Shown here: one piece after another, positions 46,810 through 60,358 of the stretch
Numbering within the stretch: position 1 is the first letter of the stretch
Layout: each line of letters begins with the position of its first letter
NCBI RefSeq assembly: GCF_901933205.1
Contig: NC_044572.1
Location: 76,381,465-76,445,464, forward strand
Direction of reading: 5' to 3'
DNA: 64,000 nt
DNA from: Camarhynchus parvulus
Lineage: Eukaryota; Chordata; Aves; Passeriformes; Thraupidae
Translations under genes and position numbers: made by a program
The notes under the pieces: generated by a model
The model's database searches: none
What the model saw: only the letters and a program-made list of their open reading frames with translations
Told to the model about the DNA's origin: nothing

Positions 46810-49800
46810 GCATATTTATACGCATGTACTTTGGGAATCTCCATTCAATTGAAGCACGAATATACATGATTTTTTAAAATACAAATTTTAATGCATTGTT
46901 TCTAGTTATGAACCTTTGAAACATGATAATTTTTGCAGAATCAAAGCATGAGTCATGTATGAATTCATATCAGAAGATGTGTTTCCAGAAAGGTGGAATC
47001 AGTGGCATTTGTTACATATTTAACATGTTTAGCAAACAGCATAGGACTTGTGTGTTATCACTCTTTACTGGTTAGTAATTGTTCTGATGGACTTCTTAAG
47101 GATGAATTAAGTTAAAGGGTCATAGCTAATGGAGATAGGTTTGCATTTTGTTTATTAGGAATTATATTCTTATCACATAAGAATTATGTTCCCATCAAAA
47201 TTCAAGTATGCCGCGAAGACAGCAACCATTTCCTAACAGTTCCTCCTTATTGCATGGTCATTCATACCACCATTTAAAAAGAATTCAATACACAATAAGC
47301 TGTAACACCACCGGCCTGAAGCCAGACAAATCACGACAGAAGGCGAGTGTGACATTGATTACAGTATCCTTCCACCAACAATGGGGAATTTGTGAATGCA
47401 TGAGGCTACAGACTTCTCATCTTACTAGCAGCTCTACATACTGAATATGAGCTATTTTCAATTCATTTTTAATTGAATTTTGCATCAGCATAATTTTACA
47501 ATTTTATCTCCCAAACATCTTTTTAAGGTTAATATTTTTTGCCTTTACACTACAGACATTTTCTATGCTATTTTCTGACAAATTGTAAGTATTTCTCTTG
47601 TTACACTCTTCAAAGTGTCAGATTGAAATGGAATAAATACTATTAAAACACTTAAAGTCATTCGTTACATAGGCTTCATTATTTTCATACTGTATGTCCT
47701 ATAGGGACAGAAGTAAGAAAGAGTTATGAGTCTATGAAATATATTTAAGTTTTGACACTTAGATTGCTTTAAACTTACTTCATAACTAACATAATTCTCT
47801 TTAAATATTGATTGATTGCTTCTAATTTCAGTCAATGGGATTACAATATATTTTATGAGTAAATAAATGTCTCAATTACATTAACTTCAAATTTCTGCTC
47901 TGAATGGAGAGGGAGGTGCATACAGAGACCTGCTGCTTGCTCAGCAAAGGTATCACCAGTATCCTGCCTGTGTTGACTTTCCTGGGCTCTTTCCTCCCTA
48001 GATAAACAGGCTGCTTTTAGGATGATAATGCTTTCTTGGGTGCAGTTGTAATGTGATAATGCAAATATCAACCTGTTCTTGCACAAAAGGCTTTCAGTCA
48101 CAACCTCAGTCAATCTCTGCAAGGGCTTTATAAGCAGTTTCCCTACCTGCCCACCCTCTACAGCAGACCATGTTAGTCAAAGGGTTAAAGCATCCATCTG
48201 CAGCAGACACAAATGGCAATCCAGAATATCATCTTGCACTGGCACTCATTCCATATTACCTTAAGATGCGTAACTGTGAGCTGTGGCAGTTGAGAAAACA
48301 GCCATGCCACCCATCCTGCAGCTTGTGGTGCAAATGTGTCAGTGAGAGCTGGGATTACCTAGCATGTGCCATGAACATTGCAGGAGTGTAAATCAGAACA
48401 CTTAAATTAATGATATCTATGGTTTGTTCAGATGAATTAATTGTGGCTTATTAATATCAGCTCATATTTTTCTGAAACAGTCCATTCAGCTCTAATTTTC
48501 TGATTTCAGCCTCTGTCGTAAAATTACATCTTTGGATCATTAAAGCCCAAGAAGCTAAAAAAGCTCTCAGAATAATTGAACAAGATGAAATTCCCTTTGT
48601 GAAATTGAGAACTACCTTTTTCACTAATTAATTTGTTGCAGTACTAACAACAATTACAGCAGGAACAAAATAGTCAAGAAAATGGTTTTGTGAAAGTGAA
48701 CCCCTATGGTCACCAGCTACCTTTTTCTCCTTATCTTTTTCAAAGCAGCTTGAATTTTGCTAAAATCAGAGTGTGCAGAGAAGCATGACTTCAGTTTTCA
48801 CAAAAAATAATAATATAGCCTTCAGAGCCCTGGACAGATTCCTTCCTTTAATACATCTCCTTACTTATTGCAAAGTTTCTAATCCTACTAGTTGAGAATA
48901 AAATCAGGACCTGAAAGAAAAGAAGCATATAACTTGTATGTGGAACTCTTCACTGTGTACAGTTAAACTTCAAATTTCTCCCTAAGAATACCAAGTAAAT
49001 AAAGTTTTATTAAGAATAATAAGCCAAGGTCTGCTGGTGTATAACACAGGTATTTATAGAATTTGAAGAAATTTCTAATTTTTGTTAACAAGAGCATACT
49101 AACCATTTTGTAAGAAGTGACAGGTCCCTGTCATTATTCAGAATTTGAACACTTGACAACAAATGGGGAAACAAAATCACAGATTCACTAGGAGACAATG
49201 AAAAACACTTGTCAATTTATGACACAATACAGAATACATTAAGAACTTGCTACTGCTAGCTTATAGTTTGAGAAGACACCATAATAACTTGATATTCAAG
49301 TATATAACTGTGAAAGTTGTGGACAAAATATGTGTTTTGGTTTTCTTTTTTTTTCCCAAACAAACAGAAATTTTTATTCTCCAGAAACCTTACAGAAGAA
49401 AACAACATTATATCCCTATGAGTATTACACAGACATAGCTCCTTGTTTACCGGTTTAAGTAGAAAACTCCTAAAATTCATAAGTGCCAAAAAAACCCCCA
49501 AAAATCCCACAAAAAAAAACATTGAAGAAAGTTCTTTACTACCATCTTGGGAACAGATCATGAATACAGAAATAAGTTAGTCAGAGAGGTATAAAAACAA
49601 TATATAATTCTTGAATTATTAGGCAAGATATAGCTGTGGTGGATGTGTTTGTGAGAAGCTAATTGGCAAAGTGGAGTTCTCTCAGTTTGTTCTGTTTTTC
49701 TGTAAGATAAATAGTTAAAGTATCAAGGGTGTATATATAGACATTTTTTCATTTATTCTTTATAGACAGCAATGTGCTAAATACAAAATTTATTGAGCAT

Positions 49801-50351
49801 AGCTTACAAAGGTGTATGTGGGAGATGTGGAAAGAATATTTTTATTTTTTTTTACAACAAAAGGTGTTATAGAAACTGATAATAGATTTTCAACTAGAAG
49901 TGAAAGGTTTGTTTCAGATGATGCATTTTATTATCTTTTTCAGATACTCCAGGGAGCTAGGGAAGTGTGCTTTTAGTGAAAAATGTATAGGAAAACAAAA
50001 GAACAATATTTCAATAAAAGAACAGAATTAAAAAAAAATACAAAAAACCATGGGCTGCTCTATAAAATTATTGGTTTTGTGTATATTTTAGTGTCATGTC
50101 TATTTTGTTCCCAGGTATTACCAGAAATTATTCTTACCTTTAAAAGTTATATCAATAATAAACTCTTAACAATAGAGATAATTTGCAATTACATTTTGCA
50201 TTTCAATTTTTCCTTCTAATGTCACCTTTTTTTTTCCCTCCTTTTAATCCCATAGGAATCAAAACCAGAAATAGATAGGCTACACATTCGAAGCATCTAG
50301 AATGCAGGTCTTCAAGAAGAATCTGGATTTACAATGTTCAGGACAACATCT
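46810..50351. other. Long unique stretch, no supported gene
   Basis: No repeat family recognised. The segment 47205-47400 is relatively rich in CpG (GCCGCGAAG, CACCGGCC, ATCACGACAG, GGCGAG) for this window. The segment 48420-48680 is dense in TTAATTA-like homeodomain motifs. Both could be conserved non-coding elements, but this cannot be judged from one sequence. Confidence 0.35.
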
Positions 50352-50766
50352 TGTCCTGGTTCCAGCCAGGACAGGGTGAATATTTGAAGTATCCAGAAGG
50401 ATCTATTCTATACAATCTTATATCACTGGTGGGGGAAGGGGAAAGGGTCTCTGATCATGAAGAGTCGCAGCAGTTTGCGCATTACCCATTTGCGCATTAC
50501 CCGTTTCTGTGTGGGAAGCCTTTCTGGTAAACACTTTTATCAACATTGCTTCCATTACCCTCAGCGTCTTATCTCATTGCTGTTCCCAGTAAATTGTTCT
50601 CATCTCAACCTGTGATCTTCACCTTTCATGCCTCCAGTTCTCCTTTCCATCCGGCCACAGGGAAGAGAAGGTGTAGGGTGAGTGAGTGAACAGAGCATGG
50701 TTTGAAGTGTTTCAATCGGAACGCTAAATTGGGGAACACCATTCCACAGACCTGGTTGGAACCACA
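50352..50766 (+). mobile_element. Solo LTR, family E (ERVL-like), plus copy
   Basis: It starts TGTCCTGGTTCCAGCCAGGA, matching the sense start of the minus-strand copy at 13348. It has a decayed poly(A)/R region (CAGTAAATTGTTCTCATCTC) and the shared GCCTCCAGTTCTCCTTTCCA block. It ends around GGTTGGAACCACA. No clean target duplication was found, so the right end is approximate. No viral genes are attached. Confidence 0.72.
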
Positions 50767-52966
50767 ATGAATTATTGACACACTGATTTTGGTAAAAAAA
50801 AAAAAAAACGGTGAAAACTCATTATTTCTTTTATAAATACATTATGGAATTTTTTTGCCTTTGTCTCTATGCTGCAGGAAAAAACATGGCTTTTTAACTA
50901 TATGTCCTGAATTGCTTAAGCATCTTTTTAAAAACCTCAAAAATGGTTTCACTGTGCCTATATTCATCTACATGGAGTACTGCTCTAGTGCTCAAAATCA
51001 ATTTTCCAAAAGCCAACAGACAAAAATGGTATTCAAGATTCAACTCTTGAAATAAAATACACAGTGTTCATTTTAACACTTTTTACAGTTCAATATTCAA
51101 ATGATGAGCAAGAGAAGAAACATCCTCTTGTGACAATTTCTGGATGTTCGAGTCAGTTCAGGACATAGCAGTTACTATGCTGATTTTCACTTGCAGTAAG
51201 TTAAAATAGGGACAGAAAACACCTCCACTGCAGTAGTCTTTCCTCCCTCCTGAGCACAGGGTGTAGGCAGTGAAGGAAGATGCTTTTCTTGCCAGTTTCA
51301 CTCCTGTTTGAAGAGACTGTACTGACTCTAAGTCTTATTTTCTTAAGCTTTTTATTTAGCAACAATCTGTTTTTCTGATCCTTCTTCTACTTTAAAGGGA
51401 CTGTCCAGTAGATTTATGAACAATTTATTATGTAGACAGAAGAGGAAGAAATACACATTATGTAACTCCTGTTAGTGCTCCCTGGGCTGAAGTACAGACA
51501 GTAATACGAAAGGTTTGGAAGCAGTCTGTGGTACTTGATCTCAGATCTAGAACACAGTACCCTTGCACCTACATTTATGCAGACTTAGCTTACCCAAGGT
51601 GTGTGAATTTCTCAGCCTTTGAGCTCCTTCCAGAACTTTATTAATTGATGAAATTTTTTTGGAAAACCAGCATATCAAACAAAGTTTTGGAGTTTAGATT
51701 TTTTCTGAAAATAAGAATTAGACAGAGGAGAAAGACTTCATGTGTCTAGTTGATCACAGAGCTGCTGCATCATTATTAGCCACAGAGACTCCCACAGAAA
51801 GCATGGATATATACTGCAATGCAGAGGAACATTTTATATAAAGTATACTTCAATTTCTGATTAGTTTTGCTTATAATGTTGCATTGCTTTAGGGAAAAAA
51901 TTCATTTAGTTTTGGGAATAGGAAATGATAGTGTGCATTTCCATAGATGAAGATTTTAACTGTTCTTTATCTATGGAGTACACCAGTGAGATACAGGCAA
52001 AGATGGAGGTTATATGTAACCCATTATAAGAAAGGCGTATCTCCTTTATGCATAGATCTTTAAAATAGGAAGATTTAGTCATGCTTAAGTACCAGAAACA
52101 GTCCAGTTGTAGTAGCACAGAACTTGATGAAGACCTTTGCTTTTATTCTAGTAGCCTCATAAACAACTTCTGATTCCATTTAGTCATGATGTGATGGAAA
52201 GTAAAAGCATTTTGCTGTATCTCCTTGCACATTTTTCTCTGGGAAACTATGAGAACATCCAGGGATGGCTTTGTTTTGCTTAATATTCTTCAAAGGTTGA
52301 AAGTTGGCGTGAGTCATCTGCACAGCTGCATGAAAATAACTGATTCAGAAAATGCACAGAAATCACATAGGAGGTGGCAAGTCTGAAAAGGCAATGAGCT
52401 GTGCAGCTCTCTTTTTTTTTTAAGTTTAGTTCTACTCCCACAATAAAGCTTGAAATTTAATTGTGGGGCTGTACAAACTGAAAAAGCAATAGGTCTGAAA
52501 TATTTTGTCTTAAATAATCACTAACTTAGTTAAGATAAATTATTTGGTTCATAGTCATTGAAAGCATAAGTTCATTGCCATTCAGATAGAGATAATATTT
52601 TTTAGACAGAAAATGTAGTCTGTAATTTAGCTCTACTGGCCTTATAAACTATTTTCCTCCAAATTGTGTTGTAATTACAGTTTAAGGATGGTAACAATAA
52701 TTTGGATTTCCTTATAAAAAAGAGCTGTAGTTTTTTTGTTCATTAATAACTCAGGAATCAATCTTGATAATTTTGTTCAAATTTATTATCTTTATTTATT
52801 TCATTAATTTCTTGAAATAGATGACTACTAATTTGTAAATATTTTTTTATTGTTTGTGCTCTTTGTGGATTTTGGTTGAGATTTTGGGGCAGACACATAT
52901 ATATTTTCCTACAGCTTAACAAAATGGTGACAATATTTAATAAAGAATTATTATTAAATATTATCC
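50767..52966. other. No recognisable gene or repeat
   Basis: Unique DNA with short A tracts (poly-A near 50795-50808). Confidence 0.45.
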
Positions 52967-53363
52967 CAGCACGGAGTAGGCTGGGGATGCAGAAGAGTTT
53001 AGAAAAGGATACAGCTAAGACAGGTGACCCCAACTAACCAAAGGTTTATTTCATACCCAATGTTCAACAATACAAAGCTGGAAAAATAAGAACAGGGAGA
53101 CATTAGTAGAGACGACATTTGCCTTCCCAAGTAACTGCAATGTGTCCTTGTTTCCTGGGGATGGCTGAACACTTGCCTATCCATTAGAAGTAGTGAATGA
53201 ATTCCATATTTTGTTCTGTTTGCGTGCATGTTTGGAGATTTTTTCTCCGTAAACTGTCCTTTTCTCACCTTATTGGGTTTTCTTACTTTTATACTTTGGA
53301 TTCTCTCCCCTGTCTTAAAATGGTAAGAGTGAGAGAGAGACTGGACACCATTAGACTGTGACA
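52967..53363 (+). mobile_element. ERVL-like solo LTR, 5'-truncated
   Basis: Shares with the 2738 fragment GGGGATGGCTGAACAC, AGTAGTGAATGAATTCCATA, a lost poly(A) signal (CGTAAACTGTCCTTTTCTC) and a terminus GACTGTGACA. Upstream it keeps AGACAGGTGACCCCAACTAA and a decayed TATA region (CAATACAAAGCTGG). The first U3 part is missing. Confidence 0.78.
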
Positions 53364-53522
53364 ATGTACTTGAACTATTTCAAGAATGTCTATTCGTTTG
53401 TTAAATGAGATTGATTCTCAGTTCTTGCTGCACAGTCCTGCACCTAAACTTACAGGAGGACAAGTAAAATTCAGTACCTTTTCACAGACTAAACCAAAAT
53501 AGCAGGAAAAATTAGGGATGTC

Positions 53523-53944
53523 TGTTGTAGTAAGGTAGAAAAATTATAATGAAAGGTCTTATAAAATCTGGCCTGCTCTGTCATATCAGTGGCTAGCCTT
53601 GTCAAGCTAACACTGCAAGTTCCCATGTGAAAGCAATCCTGGTGTGAACAGTTCGTTAACATAACAAACTATTTCTGGGTGAAAAACAACTCACACCTGC
53701 ATAAACATTAAATCTATCCCACGAGAACCAGTGAAGAAAATATGCAAACAATTCAAGAGTAGAGAGATTTGATAGGCAAGTAAAATACCATTTACTAACC
53801 AATAAAGGTAATTGTCAAGTAAGCTACTAACCAATTGGAGTCACAGGCAAGGTCTCTAAAACTGTATAAAAACCAGTTATGTAAACAAAGAATGAGCTTT
53901 TTCCACCATGAAGAAAATGGAGTCTTGTGTGATTTATTCCAAAA
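53523..53944 (+). mobile_element. Probable solo LTR, ERVK/alpharetrovirus-like
   Basis: Begins TGTTGTAGTAAGG. It has CCAAT boxes at about 53799-53803 and 53831-53835, and TATAAA at 53875-53880. About 25 bp later comes a decayed poly(A) signal (CAAAGAATGAGC), then a short U5. GATGTC occurs just outside both ends (53517-53522 and 53945-53950), consistent with a 6-bp duplication. The right end reads CCAAAA instead of CA, so the boundary may be off by a few bases. Confidence 0.48.
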
Positions 53945-53950
53945 GATGTC

Positions 53951-55153
53951 AACTGGCCTAGTGAATTCATAGTGTCCATGTTTAGATTTTGTTTTGGATG
54001 GAAGAGGCCATACAATACCCACAAGAATTATTTAAAAGTGTCTTTTTTAGAAGCTTCTGAGCAGAACACATTCCTCCACAAAAAACACATAATCAAAAAA
54101 AGCACATAGATGTTATAAGACATGAAACCACTACACATAGTCACAAAAAAGAAGAGGTGACAATTCTGAAATACAAAGCAGATCTATATGGGATACATAC
54201 ATAAATAAAAAAGATACACGTCTTTTTAAAACCTGAAAAGTAAATGAGTACTTTGTGCTCCATTGAGCACATGTCAAGTTGTGCATTGACAGAGAAGAAT
54301 AACTGTGAAAATATTGATGCAATCTGCTCTATATGACAGGTCAGTAAGCTATCTTGTCTCTTCTCCTACCACTGCCTGTTTCATATTTTAGTCTTTTGAG
54401 ATTTGTACTGAAATGTAGTTTTTAAAACAGATTGTGAAGAAAATTCTGAGTGTTTAGGGCAACTTGGCATTAAAATAGGTGCCTTTGTTCTTTTTTTGGT
54501 TTAATTTAATAATCATCGATTACTTCTACTGTATGTGGAAAGAAAAGTCCTTACTTACATCATGATCTAATTTTAACTTGAAAAGCTAAGAATTAACAAG
54601 TCTCCTCTCAGTAAAATTTTATAATGCTATTTCAGTGTATCATCAAGTATGTCTTTTGAAATTGATGTAAAAAGGAAATTTCATATTTATATATATTTTG
54701 ATTTTAACATTTATCCAAAGGAAATGATCTATTTACATTAAAATCTACTACTGATATGATATTAAACAGAAATATATGAAACAAAATAATGCGAAGCTCA
54801 AAAATTCCTCCATCCGTAGAAAAATCAGCCTTTGGAGGAGCTCTTCATTTGGAACAGTAATTTTAAATCATCTAAGTTAGAAGTGGAGCCAACAAAGTTA
54901 GTGAACAAATGTACATTGGATAAACTAGGAAAGAATTGGTGTCTGGGGTTGTCCACCTTTCATCATATCACATTCAATAATACAACATAGGATAGAGACA
55001 TCAAATATTTCAAGTTCACACAACTGCCATCAAATCTAAACTATTTTTAGTATGATTCTACCTGGAGTACTCATGTTTCTGCTGTAAAGGACTACAGCAC
55101 AGATTGCTTCAGAAATAATACTTTTTATCAGAAAAAGATTGAAACCCAAAGAA
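53951..55153. other. No recognisable gene or repeat
   Basis: Unique AT-rich DNA between the LTR and the candidate first exon. Confidence 0.5.
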
Positions 55154-55744
55154 ATGGCCACAGGTTTTCAAGAGAGTAACCTGTCACTGAGTAAATGGAC
55201 CTATGATGAATTTCAGACTTCTCTGATTGATGAGGTAAGAGCTGTATAAATCACCCTTGCTGCCTGAGTGCCTGTGTCCATCATCTGAGAATCATTTTAG
55301 TCTGTTTTTGGACCTCTTTTAGTGCTGTCTGTGGACTACCTCTCTAAAGAGTTGGGAACAGCTATCCCAACATTGACACTTTAAAGTACAATCACACATT
55401 ATTGACCAGTATTATTTCGTAATCAGAAAACAGAATTTCCATTAAAATTATCCCATCATCAACTGAAAATAAAGCAGCATTCAAAGTAGTTTGTTTAAGT
55501 GCAGGTTCTTGCCATTCTTTGTTGCTAGATCAAGACTTTCTCTGTTTTGCTTATCACGGTGCTCTTCTGCCTTCACCAGTTACCTCCTTATTCCCAGATG
55601 AGATCTAGGACTAATTTCTTCCAGCCGAACAGAAGAATTATCTTGTCTGTCATGGGCAGCCAAGTTTGTCTTTCACAATTTTACCCTCTTGTTGCAGTTT
55701 TTGGTGGGTTTAGTCTGGTTTATGATATTACTGGCTTAGATTAA
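55154..55744 (+). CDS. Candidate two-exon small ORF, product unknown
   Basis: The first exon is 55154-55234. Its ATG sits in a good context (A at -3, G at +4) and opens 27 codons, ending SKWTYDEFQTSLIDE at a consensus donor GATGAG|GTAAGA. The second is 55580-55744. It follows a strong acceptor (CTCTTCTGCCTTCACCAG) and continues in the same phase (0) for 54 codons to TAA, including QMRSRTNFFQPNRRI and a hydrophobic stretch FYPLVAVFGGFSLVYDI. The intron would be 345 bp. The predicted product is about 81 residues and I do not recognise it. The hydrophobic tail could be a membrane segment. It could equally be a chance combination in gene-poor DNA. Confidence 0.2.
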
Positions 55745-57907
55745 ATTCAAATGCCGCATCCTCATTTACAAAGTTGCCATCTTTCTCGTGACTAGCTTTC
55801 CAAAGCCTAGAACCCAAGCTGAAAAACAGTGCTACCTGCTGGCTCTGCAAAATATGTTTCAATTCAGAGTGCACTGAAAAACCCCACCAAAAATCTAGGG
55901 TTTCTCAGACAGCGATCAGACCCTGGAAACATCTTACAAGGCTGGGTCTTCTGATAGATACTGACAAACAGTCATTGCAGGAATAATTGCAGCAAAACAT
56001 ATATCATTGCATTTGCATAAATCCTACAGATTATCCAGTCTTAAAAAACATTAAACAGTATGACACTTATACTTTCAGACAGGAACCAGACCAAGCATTT
56101 AATTTTTAAATTTTTTTAATTTTAAATTCCATTTTTGTAAGTCTTTAGTGTCTATTATCCTTGTTTCTTCTTGTGTCATCACATTAAGAACAAGTCTGGA
56201 TTTCATTTTTATCTAGTAGCCTTGATGGACCCAAGCTGGACCCAAGACTGCTGAACAGTAAGAAGCTGTAAAATGCTTTAAATGTGACATTTCAAATAAT
56301 GATGCAAGAAAAAAAGTTGCTGAAATGTCTCTGTATTATAGAAAGATGTATTATAGAAAGCTTTGTCAAATTAAAGAGTCAAGATTAGTTAAAGAAATAT
56401 GAAGCAGACAAAGAGTTTGATGCCTTAAGACAAGATAAATCCAAGCATCTTTGAACTGCAGAACATCACAGCAAGATTCAAGCCCCATAATGATGCCAGA
56501 GATTCTACTCAGAAGCTTAGGATTCTGTGTTTCATTTCTGATACTTCCATCTGGTTTTCATATTACTTTTGGTCATTTAAATGATTTTGCATAATTTCAA
56601 TTATTGTGAAACAGGCTAATGCTGTGATTTGATAAAGTGTCGTGAAGTCAGATTAATGATATATTAGAAAAGTCACATTTAGTATATTTTTCAAAGGCGG
56701 GATACATCTCAGTATTTCTCAGTGTCTTTGCTCTTTGTTTTGGAGAATCAAATGAGTTTTTTTATATAGCAATCAGATCTCTAGAGAACCAAGTCTTTGA
56801 GATGTTTTCAGCAAATTGAAAAAACTCTACTTCACATAAAATAAAAATTGGATTCAATTTGACTTTTCATGTGATTGACTCTAGCATAAATAGAAAATAA
56901 TTAATTTAATGATTGAATTAAATATCTGGCAAAACTAGATAAGGTTAATGATCTGGTTTAGCCTCATATTTAATGTGCCTACTGAGACTACTTTTCACAG
57001 AAGTTTGTTGTGTGTTTCCTGTGTATAGAGTAAAACATAAAACAAATTCATTAATAGCATATAAGAAAAACAAGGTTTTTTTGAGCCTTAAATATATAGC
57101 TAAATGTAGACACAGCAAATGCAAAGAGATTTTGAATGAAAGTGAGATCTCAAGTTTGTTTAAATAATACATTATTACTTATTTGCATAGATCATACTTA
57201 TGTGTTCTTGTTTCCATTTTAAAAAATGTGGTTGCCAATAGAGCAATAAATACTAACAATTTTATTCACAAAGTGCAGCTAAATTATGCTTATTATGGAT
57301 TTTTTAATTTCTCCTTGGAAATATGGTTCATAAAACTGAAATATATATATTTTCAACAGGCAGCCTCCTTTTATTGCTGCTTATATCACACAGTACATCT
57401 TTATATATTTTAATGGATTTCATAAATATTTTATAGATTATTTTTTGAAGTAAATGTACTAGAATAATGCACAGTAGTTAACATAATTCACACTAAGTTT
57501 TACAGACTTTTCTTTTCTTATTTGTTACTGATGACATATTTATATTGTGATCATTTAACTATAATTAAAATAGCTTAAATAAATTGTACAGTCCAGTAAA
57601 AAGATGCACTTACCAATAAAAATGCAGTTACCAATGACTTTTCCTTACCTTCTTGCTAACAAGAATCTAGGATTTTAAAGAGTTTTCATCTACTTAAAAG
57701 TTTTTCACCTGACTCTAATACCATCAAATATTTTTAAACTGACTTGGCACCCTTAGAAATGAATTGTCATAAAATCTGTGTGGGTACCCAGGAATTTACA
57801 TAAAAACCTTCTCCTTCAAAATTTAATACCAGTATCTCAGTCTTCAGTTCACCCCTTTGCATTAGTGTCACACTTCTGTGGACCTTTTGGGTCAAGTATA
57901 AATTTGT
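55745..57907. other. No recognisable gene or repeat
   Basis: Unique AT-rich DNA with no convincing splice-supported frame. Confidence 0.45.
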
Positions 57908-58062
57908 AAATATGTGATGTATGCATGTATCCTATACATACACTAATATATATATATATACACATATGCATGCACACATACATGTATAGGTGGAATATTA
58001 TATACACATATATACTGATATTTGTGTATGTGTGTATATATGTCTGTGTGTTATATATGTTG
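57908..58062. repeat. TA/CA/TG alternating purine-pyrimidine tract
   Basis: Degenerate mixture of (TA)n, (CATA)n and (TG)n with a perfect ATATATATATAT core near 57948-57960. It makes up much of the spurious 200-codon minus-strand frame 58451-57849. Confidence 0.85.
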
Positions 58063-58189
58063 ATCAAAGATAGCTGAGGAAAATTGCAATATAAAGGGGA
58101 GCAATTTCCTGAGTATTTGTGATTGGTACTTCTCCAGGCACATTTATGATTGGCACTTTCAAGGATTAAAAACTGAATCATGGGGGACC

Positions 58190-58400
58190 CCTGATGAAGA
58201 ATAAGGAACACTTTTTTTACGGTGAGGGTGACTGAGCACTGACACAGGTTGCCTGAAGAGGTTGTGGAGGTACCATCCTTGTATGTATTTAAAAAACCCA
58301 TCTGGATGTGGTCATGAGCAAATGCCTCTGGGTGTAAGGGGGTCAGATCAGATGAATTCCATAGCTCCCTTCCAATCTCAACCATTTTGTGCTTATGTGA
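58190..58400 (+). mobile_element. CR1 LINE 3' tail, sense
   Basis: About 210 bp of CR1 3' UTR: TACGGTGAGGGTGACTGAGC, ACAGGTTGCCTGAAGAGG, GTTGTGGAGGTACCATCCTT, ending CCCTTCCAATCTCAACCATT. It is heavily 5'-truncated with no ORF2. Confidence 0.88.
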
Positions 58401-59917
58401 TAAAACTCCATTTGATGACCAGTCTTTGTCTTCCCAACTTCTTGATTTCACAGCTCTCTAACGTAATGAGTTGTGGTGTAATGTCATAATTTCGCGGAGC
58501 TTCAGATCAAAAGGAACAGTGGAGACTTACAAGTGCCAGTCTTCTCCTGTGGTTCTTCCACCAGAAAGGCCAATGGTTCTACTAGGAATAAGAACTTAAA
58601 AAAAAAAAAAATTCCAACTGGGCTGGTTAAAAGCATTAACAGTTTGGAAACTATTCAGAAATACTTTCTGTCCTTTGGCTAGTTTTCTTTTACCTCACTT
58701 TCACTGTACCAATCCAGCTTACAAAAATAGAGTTCATTTAAGGAATTATTCAAGAGCATGCATTTACTGTACTTTATATATGGAACAAAACAATGCCCCA
58801 AAAAATACCTCTCCTTGCATATAAAGAGAAAATTATTGTAAACAAGCACCTATTAACTCTGCAGAGATATGTATCAAGCAGCTCAGCAAGATGAAGAAGG
58901 TTGTAACTCCAGGAAGCTTCAATTTATTGCCAAAGTAAGACGAGGAGGATAAATGATCAAATTATGCATTCTGCAGTGTTTCAGTTGCCTAGAAATCATG
59001 TTTATTTCCTGGTCTTTTAAACTTAATTTGTTTTATGATGATGCTTATGAATGACAAAACAAGTTTAAGAAAATGGCCATAGAAGAAGTAATGTTTGAAA
59101 CTTTGTTAGTCTTTTCAGGCAGGTTACTTTTATATCAATTTATATTTTTTGCACTGCTCAGATATTACAAGCTCCATGTCACAAGAGTGTTTAAATAAAC
59201 ATGACCCAAACAGAAAATGTTTGGGTTTTCTTAAATTAAAATATGCATCAACTCAATATCTATCAACAAATGAAACATAAGAGATTTCTACCTCTCTACT
59301 GAATTCTCTGTACAATTCTCTCAGCAAATATTGATCAGTTTTAAATACTTCACCACATATAGCCTGTTTTCTTACTGCTATTTTTCCTAATATACCCATG
59401 AAACCTTATTCTTAAGCATTAGTTCTTCTGAAGAGTGTATTCACAGACGTGCAGTTTTATATCATATTATCTGATGCATATATACCTGTGGTTCTTAATA
59501 GCACAGTATTTCCTTTGTGTTTACAGAAAATATCTAGCTTTGACTTGTGAATTTTGCAGCATTTGAACCAAACTTTTGTCTCAGTTGTAGGATGTTGTGT
59601 ACACTTTACATAAGTCAAAAGAAAAATGGCTTTAAACGTCTTGGAATATAATCCTTCCCCCCCAGCCTCATACCAGTTACCAGTTTTGTTACATTTTTTC
59701 TTGAAATGATACATTAAATCAGTATTTTCAACTTTTCAACATAAATGCAGCCTGTCAATTTGAAGGGAACACTACGCACCTATAAAGAATGCTCATTTTG
59801 AAGGCTTCTAAAGATAACCAAGTACCACTTCAATCATCGAGAATTTTTCTGTATTGTCTTTGATTCCAAGGGAGTGCACATGTGAGCTCTAGGAGCTTTT
59901 CTGAATGCTGATCTCAG
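58401..59917. other. No recognisable gene or repeat
   Basis: Unique DNA with a poly-A tract near 58597-58610. Confidence 0.45.
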
Positions 59918-59988
59918 GTTGCCTGGAATGTATTGTGTTATCTTACTGCGCAGAACGCATAAAATGGAACCTATATATAGCTGTTGAG
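59918..59988 (+). other. Candidate internal coding exon (71 bp)
   Basis: The acceptor is CTGATCTCAG and the donor is GAG|GTATGT. One frame is open throughout (phase 1 in, phase 0 out), reading VLSYCAERIKWNLYIAVE at its end. The other two frames contain stops. Two CpGs sit within 10 bp (TGCGCAGAACGC). No gene was recognised. Confidence 0.2.
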
Positions 59989-60358
59989 GTATGTCATACT
60001 TTTACTGTAAATAAACTGAATATATCACACAAAAGTCATGAAGAAAAGTGGAAACAAATTCCTTTGTTACTAAATACAAAATACTCTGCACCAAATTCAG
60101 GATCACAACTGCAGATTTGTTTAGAGTAATGCATGTCGCAGTATACTGCAGTCAGCAATATCTGACACTTCATGATCACTGCTTTATGAGCAATCCAGTT
60201 AGGCAGACTTGTCATACAAAACACAAAAGAAATTGTGGAGGATTTTGAAAACCTCATATCTTGCTATAACTATTGTATCATGTTAGTTCTATTACAGAAT
60301 TCCAAGGACATAATAAAAATTATACTAAAATAACTATTTTTCCAAGTATTTTTCATAG

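Noticed and set aside
57849..58451. 200-codon minus-strand open frame, the longest in the window
   Set aside because: It is a translation through a CR1 3' tail and a TA/CA/TG microsatellite; Tyr/Ile/His/Thr repeats reveal the simple repeat.
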